A stretch of DNA of 42,746 bases from an uncultured Bacteroides sp. (lineage in GTDB: Bacteria; Bacteroidota; Bacteroidia; Bacteroidales; Bacteroidaceae): positions 1-42,746 of the forward strand of contig CALUJC010000028.1 of the NCBI GenBank assembly GCA_944320865.1, given 5' to 3'. The notes under the pieces are model-generated. The model searched no databases. It worked only from the letters and a program-made list of their open reading frames with translations, and was not told the DNA's origin. Below, one piece after another: positions 1 to 6,826 of this stretch (within the stretch, counting starts at the first letter, position 1; every line of letters begins with the position of its first letter). Both the position numbers and the translations under genes were made by a program.

Positions 1-2
1 GC

Positions 3-428
3 CGTTGCAGCCAACTGACAGTTTTTGCATACACCAGCCGTTTCCGCAACGATGTGCCAAACCATACCATCAACCACACTGTTTCATTGCCCATGCCCAC
101 CAACGACCAGTTGGAGTTAGTGGCAGCAGCCGTGCAGGCACTCCGATCTGAATGGCGTGAGGATGGCAAATACCACTACAAGAAAGCCGGTGTCATCGTG
201 TGGAATATCAGCCCTGATACAGCAGTGCAGGCCATCCTTTTTGATTCAATCGACCGGACAAAGCAAGCTCGTCTTTCAGTAGCCATTGATGCCATCAACC
301 GAAGGAATGGTTTCAATACCGTAAAAGTGGCAGTTCAAGGAACGGACAAACGCTGGCACCTGAAATGCGAACATAAGTCTGCCCAATACTCCACAAACCT
401 CTGCGAAGTCATCAAGGTCAAGGTCTAA
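3..428 (+). CDS. umuC: UmuC-type Y-family DNA polymerase, C-terminal fragment (5' end outside window)
   Basis: The frame is already open at the window edge, so only the last 141 codons are seen and the catalytic polymerase domain lies outside. The fragment begins with a stretch of the kind found late in UmuC (CSQLTVFAYTSRF) and ends in a region resembling the DUF4113 tail of UmuC proteins (QAILFDSIDRTKQARL, AIDAINRRNG, then a Trp followed by a Tyr-Ser-Thr stretch near the end). A GTG at 54 could be read as a start, but the homology runs through it, so it is an internal valine. The family carries out error-prone translesion synthesis, usually with a UmuD partner, which would lie upstream. An unusual palindrome cluster begins within 60 bp of the stop codon. 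Family assignment is from recognised sequence pattern. Confidence 0.85.
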   Translation, partial: RCSQLTVFAYTSRFRNDVPNHTINHTVSLPMPTNDQLELVAAAVQALRSEWREDGKYHYKKAGVIVWNISPDTAVQAILFDSIDRTKQARLSVAIDAINRRNGFNTVKVAVQGTDKRWHLKCEHKSAQYSTNLCEVIKVKV

Positions 429-479
429 GCAATGGCCTTTTGCCTTCCAAAAAAGAAAGGCTGGTGCAACTGGCAAAGT

Positions 480-526
480 GGTTTAGTCCATTCCTTGTAC
501 TATATATACAAGATTTCGATTAAACC
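480..526. repeat. 47-bp nested palindrome, copy 1
   Basis: Perfectly symmetric layout: GGTTTA, 8 nt, CTTGTA, 7 nt (CTATATA), TACAAG, 8 nt, TAAACC. The 21 bp around the inner arms are identical in all three copies, while the 8-nt spacers differ. That pattern suggests a DNA site recognised through its arms rather than conserved coding sequence. Confidence 0.8.
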
Positions 527-599
527 TATCTCTTTAAACTGCCAAATAGAGTTGCACCAGCCAAACAAAAATCCTCACCGGAGTAATGCCTCTCCAACA

Positions 600-645
600 A
601 GTTTAACTCAGTCCTTGTACTATATATACAAGATGTCATTAAACC
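600..645. repeat. 47-bp nested palindrome, copy 2
   Basis: Same inner core as copy 1 (CTTGTA at 614-619, TACAAG at 627-632) with outer arms GTTTA at 601-605 and TAAACC at 640-645. The right spacer is one base shorter than in copy 1. It starts 120 bp after copy 1. Confidence 0.8.
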
Positions 646-689
646 TAATTATCAGAACTGACGTTTACCGTGAAACAAATACAGTAAGA

Positions 690-735
690 GGTTTACTCCG
701 TACCTTGTACTATATATACAAGAATACTCTAAACT
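690..735. repeat. 47-bp nested palindrome, copy 3
   Basis: GGTTTA at 690-695, CTTGTA at 704-709, TACAAG at 717-722 and TAAACT at 730-735 (last base degenerate). It starts 90 bp after copy 2 and carries the same 21-bp identical core. Confidence 0.8.
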
Positions 736-854
736 TATTTTTAAACTTCTGCTTAAGTTATCAAGATAGGGCAGAACATTCAAGCAAGCCCATCAACAAG
801 CATCAGCAAAAATGGCTGAAACTTTTTCTTTTGGAAGGCAAAAAATCAAGTTGA

Positions 855-1417
855 ATCCACCACCTTTACCCATCTGACAAGCTGATATTCTTGCTATTGA
901 TAAGACAATATTTCCAATCAATATGTTACTTATTTGTTATTTATACTTCTGTTATTCTTGTTATATTATTGATACTCAATTAAATATATTCGGAATTTTT
1001 ATTTAATACTGCTTCTGATACACCCTCCTAACACGAAATGTTCTGAAATTTCCATTCGCCTGTATTTTTCCTGTCGGATTGATAAATATTTACATGAAAA
1101 ACTCCAAGATTTCTTATATCCTTACAAAAAATATCCTATCGCACATTTGTATTTACCTCTGAATCAATACATTGACGCATTAACCACGCCCCAACTACGT
1201 ACCACCTCCGACTCTCCTCCGATACAAGTCCGACACAAGTCCGATAATCCTTCGGCGTATTAGGTCGGAGGTGGACCGTAGGAAATACGGACAAGATACG
1301 GCGGATAAAGGAAGGGATATGCCCGCAGAATAGGATATATTGTTAAAAATTATTTATCCAAACAACTACGCTATATGAGGGCGGATTAAAAGCACATGAA
1401 TGGTTTCAGAATATTAA
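855..1417. other. Gene-free AT-rich region between the palindrome element and the MITE
   Basis: No coding frame looks convincing here. The only structure I can support is the dispersed stem-loop repeat at 1195-1292, with weaker similarity continuing leftwards to about 1090 when compared with 34,118-34,250 on the other strand. Confidence 0.6.
1195..1292. repeat. 98-bp dispersed stem-loop repeat, copy A
   Basis: About 97% identical to the reverse complement of 34,022-34,118. It contains a perfect 11-bp inverted pair (CCACCTCCGAC at 1202-1212, complement at 1264-1274) enclosing short direct repeats of the type AAGTCCGAYA. Weaker similarity between the two loci extends for more than 100 bp beyond the core, so the ancestral element was probably longer. 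Confidence 0.7.
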
Positions 1418-1590
1418 GAGCCTGTTTAAATTTTCCTCTTTTAAGTTTTTATCAGCCCCTTTTTGAGCCTCTTTCCGGTCTCTTTTCCTGTTGTTATTCG
1501 TCACGTAGCCCGCTACGATCCTCATGACAACAGAAAAATATCCTCGAAAACAGCCCTCAAAATGAGGCTGAGCAAAATTTAAACAGGCTC
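1418..1590 (-). mobile_element. 173-bp MITE, copy 1
   Basis: Terminal inverted repeats GAGCCTGTTTAAATTTT and its complement bound a 173-bp non-coding unit with a palindromic centre (CGTAGC-NN-GCTACG). A copy of the same length occurs at 41,510-41,682 in the opposite orientation. Flanking trinucleotides are TAA and TAT, so no exact duplication survives here, whereas copy 2 is flanked by TTA on both sides. TNA-type duplications and GAG-starting ends recall the IS5/IS1031 group, but that parentage is inference. The 75-codon frame through it is not a gene. Confidence 0.75.
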
Positions 1591-1603
1591 TATAATAATG
1601 AGG

Positions 1604-1676
1604 CGCGGATTGCGCAGAATAACACAGATTCAATAAACTTAATTCGTGAAATCCGCGTAATCCGCGCCTAAAAGAA
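1604..1676. repeat. Long inverted repeat (GCGGATT family)
   Basis: The arms AGGCGCGGATT and its complement are separated by about 50 bp. A related hairpin built on the same GCGGATT and AATCCGC words lies at 33,516-33,590. In minus-strand RNA it would fold just downstream of aroA and could help end that transcript, though no clean T-run follows. Confidence 0.55.
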
Positions 1677-1730
1677 GATATTAAGAAGGTTGTGACGACC
1701 TCTTATTCATGCATGCCAAATGGCTAACAT

Positions 1731-2978
1731 TCAGGAGATGCGGCACGCTACGTCTCTACATACAAAACCTGCCGCCTGCAGATGCTGCCAATAGGCGGGA
1801 TAAGACTTGGACACCACCTGCGGCTCGGCTATGCGCAGGCCGGACACCCGCAGGCAAGCAGGGGCAAAGGCCATGGCCATGCGGTGGTCTTCGTAGGTGT
1901 GGATGACGGGGGACTGGGCGGCAGGGCAACGCTCGCCGTCCCACAGCAGCACGCTGTCGTGCTCGGAGCGCACCACGTAGCCCAACTTGCACAACTCGGC
2001 TTTCAGGGCCTCTATGCGGTCTGTCTCCTTTATTTTGAGGCTCTGCAAACCCATGAAGCGGAAAGGCACGCCCAGCAGGCAGCAGGTCACCACAAAGGTC
2101 TGCGCCAAGTCGGGGATGTCCACCAAGTCAGCCTCCAGGCGTTGGGCCACCTCGCCGCTATAGTGCAGCCGCACGCCCTGCGGCGTATAGGTCGTCTGCA
2201 CGCCTAACTTGGCAAAGAGTTCCGCCCCCCGGCTGTCCCCCTGGTAGCTCTGTGCAAAGAGGCCGTGCAAGGCAGCTTCTGCCCCCCGGCCTGCCAAGGC
2301 CACCATCTCATACCAATAGGATGCCGCGCTCCAATCGCTTTCCACCGTAAACTCCACGTCTTTATACCCGCCGGGATGGACTTGGATGCAGTCATCGGCC
2401 ATCCACTCTGCCTGCGCGCCAAAGTCCTGCATCAGCCGGAGGGTGAGGTTGATGTAAGGGCGTGAGATAATATCGCCCGTCAGCCGGAGCCTCAGCCCCC
2501 GGGGCAGCACTGCCCCTACCATGAGCAACGCGGAGATGTACTGCGAACTGACATTGCCGGCCAAGGACACTTCCCCGCCCGACAGGCCGTTTTCCCCCGA
2601 AATGCGCAACGGCGGGAAGCCCTCCTGCTCCGCGTAGTCTATCTGCGCACCCAGCGAGCGCAGCGCGTCCACCAGGATGCGTATAGGGCGCTGCTTCATG
2701 CGCTGCGTGCCGGTAAGTATGCGCGTGCCCGGCGTCACGCTGAAGTAAGCCGTAAGAAAACGCATGGCCGTGCCTGCCGCCAAGATGTCCACCACCTCGG
2801 CATTATCCTGCAAAGCGGCAATCATGACACGGGTATCGTCGCAATCGCTCAAATTGTGCAAGTGCCGGTTGCCACGGGCCAAGGCATGAAGAATCAACGC
2901 GCGGTTGCTGATGCTTTTGGATGCCGGCAACTGTACGTCGGCATGTAGGGAAGAAGGAGCAGAAAGAATGTATTGCAT
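1731..2978 (-). CDS. aroA: 3-phosphoshikimate 1-carboxyvinyltransferase (EPSP synthase)
   Basis: Catalyses the sixth step of the shikimate pathway, joining phosphoenolpyruvate to shikimate-3-phosphate in the cytoplasm. Family motifs are visible: PASKSISNRA near residues 18-27 (the K-S-R set that contacts shikimate phosphate), AGTAMRF at 68-74, RMKQRPI at 93-99, a KETDRIEAL segment and a late EDHRMAMAF segment. At 415 aa it is close to normal length. The last nine residues (CRDVACRIS) lie beyond the expected end of the domain and are encoded by a palindromic interspersed repeat at 1734-1762 that recurs at 18,919-18,948. The original C-terminus was therefore probably replaced or extended. The upstream gap to the transporter gene is 302 bp of repeats, so common transcription is uncertain. 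Confidence 0.95.
   Translation of the reverse strand: MQYILSAPSSLHADVQLPASKSISNRALILHALARGNRHLHNLSDCDDTRVMIAALQDNAEVVDILAAGTAMRFLTAYFSVTPGTRILTGTQRMKQRPIRILVDALRSLGAQIDYAEQEGFPPLRISGENGLSGGEVSLAGNVSSQYISALLMVGAVLPRGLRLRLTGDIISRPYINLTLRLMQDFGAQAEWMADDCIQVHPGGYKDVEFTVESDWSAASYWYEMVALAGRGAEAALHGLFAQSYQGDSRGAELFAKLGVQTTYTPQGVRLHYSGEVAQRLEADLVDIPDLAQTFVVTCCLLGVPFRFMGLQSLKIKETDRIEALKAELCKLGYVVRSEHDSVLLWDGERCPAAQSPVIHTYEDHRMAMAFAPACLRVSGLRIAEPQVVSKSYPAYWQHLQAAGFVCRDVACRIS
1734..1762 (-). repeat. Palindromic interspersed repeat inside the aroA 3' end
   Basis: On the minus strand the repeat is an imperfect palindrome with arms GAGACG and a degenerate CGTCTC. It matches 18,919-18,948 at about 24 of 26 positions. 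It supplies the last codons of aroA. Confidence 0.7.
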
Positions 2979-3280
2979 AAAATGATAATTTATCTGTTAG
3001 TGTTTAGCGTTTAGTGATTAGTGATTAATGCGCTGTGGTAACAGAATTCTCCTCCTCCGGGGAGGAGGAGTACCCGAAGGGGGAGGTGGTAGGGAAAATA
3101 TTCTATGAATTAAGCAGTTATTCGCTACCACCCCGTCACTTCGTGCCACCCCTCCTCCCCGGAGGAGGGGAATCAGTTACCGCCTCCTTATTGCACGTAT
3201 TAATCACTCATCACTAACCACTAATCGCTAAACTAAATTCCCATTTAACGACGCAAAAGTAGGGATAATCTGAGAAATTA
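2979..3280. repeat. Repeat-filled gap between the transporter gene and aroA
   Basis: Two kinds of repeat are present. A short one made of GATTAGTG/CACTAATC words sits at about 2997-3030 and, inverted, at 3198-3234; the same words recur at 7907-8010. Between them, 3038-3183 is a GC-rich double hairpin (arms CCTCCTCC and GGAGGAGG) that recurs in inverted orientation at 41,698-41,893. No gene is supported here. Confidence 0.65.
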
Positions 3281-4876
3281 TCACACCAGCGTCGCCATAA
3301 ACTGTATGGCAAGGATGAGGAACACCATAGCAATGGGGTAGACCGTGGCATAGGCCACGCCGGGGATGTTGCTGTCCGTCATGGAGTCGGCAGCCGCCAG
3401 ACCGGGCGTACTGGTCATGCCGCCGGTGATGGTGCCCAGCAGGTCGAGCATGCTGATTTTGAAACACAGCCGCCCTACTACCACAGCCACGAGCATGGGC
3501 ACCAGCGTAATGGCCGCCCCCACGCCAAACAACAGCCACCCGCTCTCTTGAAACGTGGCAACCAGTGTGCGCCCTGCCGATGTGCCTACCTCGGCCAGAA
3601 ACAGCAATAGGCCCAACTGGCGCAGCAGATGGTTTGCAGGGCCTGACATTGTCCACAGGATGGGCCCCGTCTTACCAATGGCACTCAGCACCAGGGCAAC
3701 GATAAGGATGCCGCCCGTGAGCCCCGGCGAGAACGAGAAGCCGCCGGGAAAGGATATGTTCAGCTGCCCGAACAGCACACCAAGCACAATGCCCATGGCA
3801 ATGGGGAAAAAGTCTGTGTCCGACAACTTCTTGGCATTGTTACCCAACAGGCGTGCCAAGCCTTTCAGCCCCTCTTTTTCGCCCACCACCATCAGCTTGT
3901 CGCCAAACTTTAAGGCCAACTCCGGCGAGGGGGAGAGGTCGATACCGCTTCGGCGTACACGGGTGACGGTACAACTGAAATTGCGCATCAGGTTCAAGTC
4001 GCCAAGCTGTTTGTTTATCATGTCCTTGTTCGTCAGCAGCAAGGAGACAATCTCATGCGTATCCTGTAAAGGAAGTTCGCCCTCTTCGCGTACGCCTACC
4101 AGCGTGGCCAGTTGGTTCAAGGCTTCCTCACTGCCCACCGCCTGCAGGTAGTCACCCTCGTGCAGCACAGTCTGCGCCGTGGGAATGGAAATCTGCCCAT
4201 CGTGCTTCAACCGCGAAATGACCGCCCCCGTCATGGCACGGGCATTGATTTGCATCAGGCTGCGTCCGAAAATCACGGGATTCGTCACCCGGAAGATACA
4301 GGTCGACAGTTCGGGATACTCCCCCCGCCGCTCCTTCTCCAGCCGGCGAGCCTCCTGCGCCAGGTCGACATGCAACAGCCTCGGCAACAACTTGACAAAA
4401 AGAATAACACCAATCACCCCGAACGGATAGGCGATGCCGTAGGCTATGGAGGCCAGGGGCGACTGCGTACTGTCGATGGCCACCGCGAGGCCGGGCGTAC
4501 TGGTGAGCGCACCTGCCACCAGGCCCACGATGCTGGGCGTGTCGATGCCGCAGGCATACTTCAGACCAACCGCCGTGAGCGCGGCCGAGCCTACGATGAG
4601 CAACGTGAGCAGAATCAGCGTCTTGCCCTTACTGCGGAACGAGTCGAAAAAGCCAGGTCCCGCCTGGATGCCAATGGTGAAGATGAACAACACAAGGCCA
4701 AAGTTGCCCAATTCCTTGGGAATGACCACGCCAAAGTGCCCGAAAAGCAACGCGATGAATATCACCGCCGAAACATCGAGCGACAGTCCCTTGATTTTTA
4801 TCCGCCCCAGCATAAAGCCCAAAGCCACGATGAGAAACAGGGCGAAATAAGAAGAATTCAACAAATCGGTAAGCAT
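3281..4876 (-). CDS. AAEx-family membrane transporter with two TrkA-C (RCK-C) domains
   Basis: A 531-aa inner-membrane protein built as two homologous membrane halves around a soluble centre. Both halves carry the same signature: GALTSTPGLAVA in the first and GGMTSTPGLAAA in the second. GIQAGPGFF in the N-terminal half is also typical of the aspartate:alanine exchanger family (YidE/YbjL type). The middle, about residues 195-360, holds two tandem TrkA-C-like ligand-binding domains (for example LHEGDYLQAVGS and LKFGDKLMVVGE). The frame could start 18 codons earlier at 4930, but that would place the start inside the promoter found at 4908-4939, so I use the ATG at 4876, which has AAGGATTG upstream. 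The substrate cannot be told from sequence; an anionic amino or organic acid is a family-based guess. Confidence 0.85.
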   Translation of the reverse strand: MLTDLLNSSYFALFLIVALGFMLGRIKIKGLSLDVSAVIFIALLFGHFGVVIPKELGNFGLVLFIFTIGIQAGPGFFDSFRSKGKTLILLTLLIVGSAALTAVGLKYACGIDTPSIVGLVAGALTSTPGLAVAIDSTQSPLASIAYGIAYPFGVIGVILFVKLLPRLLHVDLAQEARRLEKERRGEYPELSTCIFRVTNPVIFGRSLMQINARAMTGAVISRLKHDGQISIPTAQTVLHEGDYLQAVGSEEALNQLATLVGVREEGELPLQDTHEIVSLLLTNKDMINKQLGDLNLMRNFSCTVTRVRRSGIDLSPSPELALKFGDKLMVVGEKEGLKGLARLLGNNAKKLSDTDFFPIAMGIVLGVLFGQLNISFPGGFSFSPGLTGGILIVALVLSAIGKTGPILWTMSGPANHLLRQLGLLLFLAEVGTSAGRTLVATFQESGWLLFGVGAAITLVPMLVAVVVGRLCFKISMLDLLGTITGGMTSTPGLAAADSMTDSNIPGVAYATVYPIAMVFLILAIQFMATLV

Positions 4877-4907
4877 AATCGTAACAATCCTTAAAATGTT
4901 CAGCGGA

Positions 4908-4939
4908 CAAAGATAAGGGAAATGCCCCAAGTAGCCAAA
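4908..4939 (-). promoter_or_regulatory. Bacteroides-type promoter for the AAEx transporter gene
   Basis: On the minus strand TTTG (4936-4939) is followed after exactly 20 bp by TATCTTTG (4908-4915). This fits the Bacteroides -33/-7 consensus. It lies about 30 bp upstream of the ATG at 4876 and back to back with the frr promoter. Confidence 0.7.
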
Positions 4940-4961
4940 GAATCAAAAAACAAACGCAATG

Positions 4962-4992
4962 TTGCAAGAAAGCAAAAAATGCCCTACATTTG
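4962..4992 (+). promoter_or_regulatory. Bacteroides-type promoter for frr
   Basis: TTG (4962-4964), a 20-bp spacer, then TACATTTG (4985-4992), a full match to TAnnTTTG. It lies about 45 bp upstream of the frr start. The -33 element is partial. Confidence 0.6.
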
Positions 4993-5036
4993 CTCACCAA
5001 TCATCATCCGACAGAAACTTTTAACAAAAATACAAT

Positions 5037-5597
5037 ATGAAAGACGTAAAAGACATCTTGGGAGAAGCCCAAGAAAAAATGGACATGGCAGTAATGTATC
5101 TGGACGATGCGCTGGCACACATCCGCGCCGGTAAAGCCGATGTGCGCTTGCTGGACGGTATCCGCGTGGACTCATACGGCTCGATGGTGCCCATCAACAA
5201 TGTGGCCGCCGTCACCACACCCGACGCGCGCAGCATCGCCATCAAGCCGTGGGACAAAAGCATGTTCCGCATCATCGAAAAGGCCATCATAGACTCATCG
5301 CTGGGCATCATGCCAGAGAATAACGGCGAGATTATCCGCATCGGCATCCCGCCCCTCACCGAGGAGCGCCGCCGCCAGTTGGCCAAGCAGTGCAAGGGTG
5401 AAGGCGAAACGGCCAAGGTAAGCATACGCAACGCCCGCCGCGATGCTATCGACGCATTGAAAAAGGCTGTAAAAGAAGGACTTGCAGAAGACGCCCAGAA
5501 AGGTGGCGAGGAAAAGTTGCAGAAGACCCACGACAAGTACATCAAGCAGATTGATGACATGCTGGCTGCCAAGGAGAAAGAAATAATGACCGTGTAA
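5037..5597 (+). CDS. frr: Ribosome recycling factor
   Basis: A 186-aa cytoplasmic protein, the normal length for RRF, which splits post-termination ribosomes together with EF-G. The N-terminal helix carries the family pattern of aspartates and lysines, followed by IRAGKADVRLLDGIRVDSYG. The small second domain includes WDKSMFRIIEKAI and the IRIGIPPLTEERRRQL loop. The long C-terminal helix is rich in Lys and Glu. It has its own promoter divergent from the transporter gene. The rsgA gene follows after a repeat-filled gap, so the two ribosome-related genes may be cotranscribed. Confidence 0.97.
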   Translation: MKDVKDILGEAQEKMDMAVMYLDDALAHIRAGKADVRLLDGIRVDSYGSMVPINNVAAVTTPDARSIAIKPWDKSMFRIIEKAIIDSSLGIMPENNGEIIRIGIPPLTEERRRQLAKQCKGEGETAKVSIRNARRDAIDALKKAVKEGLAEDAQKGGEEKLQKTHDKYIKQIDDMLAAKEKEIMTV

Positions 5598-5708
5598 TGA
5601 AGAACTAAAAATGAAAAATGAAGAATGAAGAATTATGGCGCACCCGCGTTCCTACAGAATTCTTCATTTTGTCGCGCAGCGGCGGTTCTTCATTCTTCAT
5701 TTAGAACC
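5598..5708 (+). repeat. GAATGAAGAA-type long inverted repeat between frr and rsgA
   Basis: The left arm is built of AATGAAGAATGAAGAATT words (about 5608-5634) and the right arm of their complements (about 5656-5703). A related structure lies at 17,238-17,440 and fragments at about 41,477-41,506 and 41,900-41,925. The repeat is open in the rsgA frame and creates a false 28-codon N-terminal extension. Confidence 0.6.
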
Positions 5709-6641
5709 ATGAGGGGGCTGGTAATAAAAAATACAGGAAGCTGGTACTTGGTGAAAACCGACGAAGGCCGGTGCGTGGAATGCAAGGTGAAAGGCAACTT
5801 CCGCTTGAAAGGCATACGCAGCACTAATCCCGTGGCGGTGGGCGACCGCGTACAGATTGCACTCAACCGCGAAGGCACCGCTTTCATCACCGAAATCGAA
5901 GACAGGAAAAACTACATTATCCGCCGTGCCTCCAACTTGTCGAAGCAATCGCACATACTGGCAGCCAACCTCGACCAGTGCATGCTGGTGGTCACCGTCA
6001 ACTATCCGGAGACATCCACCACCTTCATCGACCGTTTTCTGGCTTCGGCCGAGGCATACCGCATCCCCGTGCATCTCGTGTTCAACAAGACGGATGCCTA
6101 TGGCAAAGACGACCTGCGCTACCTCGACGCTTTGGAACAGCTGTACACGCAGATAGGCTACCCCTGCCTGCGCATATCAGCTTTGCGGGGCGAAGGCATC
6201 GACCGCCTCAAAGAGTTGCTAAGGGGCAATATCACGCTGCTGGCCGGGAACTCTGGCGTGGGCAAGTCCACACTTATCAACGCCATACTGCCCGAAGCGG
6301 CCGCACGCACAGGGGAAATCTCTACCGTGCACAACAAGGGCATGCACACCACCACATTCTCCGAAATGTTTCCCGTCGAGGGTGAGGGCTACATCATCGA
6401 CACGCCGGGCATCAAAGGATTCGGTACATTCGACATGGAGGAGGAAGAAATAGGACACTATTTTCCTGAGATATTCCGCACATCGGCAGACTGCCGCTAC
6501 GGCAACTGCACGCACCGGCACGAACCGGACTGTGCCGTAAGGCAGGCAGTGGAGGAGCACCGCATCGCGGCCTCGCGCTACGCATCCTACCTCAGCATGC
6601 TGGAGGACAAGGACGAGGGGAAATACCGTGCCGCCTACTGA
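5709..6641 (+). CDS. rsgA: Ribosome small subunit-dependent GTPase A
   Basis: A circularly permuted GTPase that acts in late 30S subunit assembly. Counting from the ATG at 5709 (310 aa), the G motifs come in permuted order: NKTD (126-129, G4), SAL (157-159, G5), GNSGVGKS (180-187, G1), HTTT (213-216, G2) and DTPG (231-234, G3). The N-terminal part is an OB-fold. A zinc-binding knuckle follows the GTPase domain: Cys262, Cys267, His269 and Cys275. The reading frame is open back to 5625, but those 28 codons come from the intergenic repeat, so the later start is preferred. Confidence 0.95.
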   Translation: MRGLVIKNTGSWYLVKTDEGRCVECKVKGNFRLKGIRSTNPVAVGDRVQIALNREGTAFITEIEDRKNYIIRRASNLSKQSHILAANLDQCMLVVTVNYPETSTTFIDRFLASAEAYRIPVHLVFNKTDAYGKDDLRYLDALEQLYTQIGYPCLRISALRGEGIDRLKELLRGNITLLAGNSGVGKSTLINAILPEAAARTGEISTVHNKGMHTTTFSEMFPVEGEGYIIDTPGIKGFGTFDMEEEEIGHYFPEIFRTSADCRYGNCTHRHEPDCAVRQAVEEHRIAASRYASYLSMLEDKDEGKYRAAY

Positions 6642-6644
6642 CGA

Positions 6645-6783
6645 AGCGGATATCGGTAGGCAGTAGATAGTAGGCAGTAGATAGTAGTTGGTAGTCAGTA
6701 GACAGTAGACAGTAGTCTGCATAAAATGCCATGCAAAAGAGCTGATTTCTTTCTACTAACTACTATCTACTAACTACCCGATT
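6645..6783. repeat. AGTAG-rich repeat between rsgA and the efflux operon
   Basis: The left half is a run of GTAGGCAGTAGATAGTAG-like words. The right half carries the complementary CTACTAACTACTATC words, so the whole forms an imperfect inverted repeat. It may end rsgA transcription. No promoter for the following operon could be identified with confidence. Confidence 0.5.
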
Positions 6784-6826
6784 ATAATAACAGACATAAA
6801 CAGGTTATACTACTAATACCAAGCAA

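Larger units (their letters stand above)
438..843. repeat. 406-bp palindrome-rich element bounded by inverted repeats
   Basis: The left end (438-459) and right end (822-843) are inverted copies: 11 bp of perfect match (TTTTGCCTTCC and its complement) plus an imperfect purine-rich extension. Just inside the left end an 11-bp inverted pair (CTGGTGCAACT at 461-471, complement at 550-560) encloses the first of three long palindromes. No target-site duplication is obvious. A 140-codon open frame (432-854) crosses the region, but its only repeated peptide (SLYYIYK and variants) comes from the DNA palindromes, so I do not call it as a gene. The element could be a MITE, a cluster of protein-binding sites or a structured RNA; the sequence does not decide. 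Confidence 0.6.

Noticed and set aside
480-735. CRISPR array from the three repeated palindromes
   Set aside because: Spacings differ (120 and 90 bp), only three copies exist, arms are nested palindromes, and no cas genes are nearby.
480-735. Integron attC-like sites
   Set aside because: The outer arms do not fit the RYYYAAC / GTTRRRY core pattern, and no integron integrase or cassette genes are present.
1406-1633. Short open frames through the MITEs (also 41,491-41,697) as genes
   Set aside because: They are translations of the inverted-repeat element, with no start context and the same peptide arising from both copies.
4877-4930. Upstream start for the AAEx transporter
   Set aside because: It would place the first codons within the promoter elements at 4908-4939.
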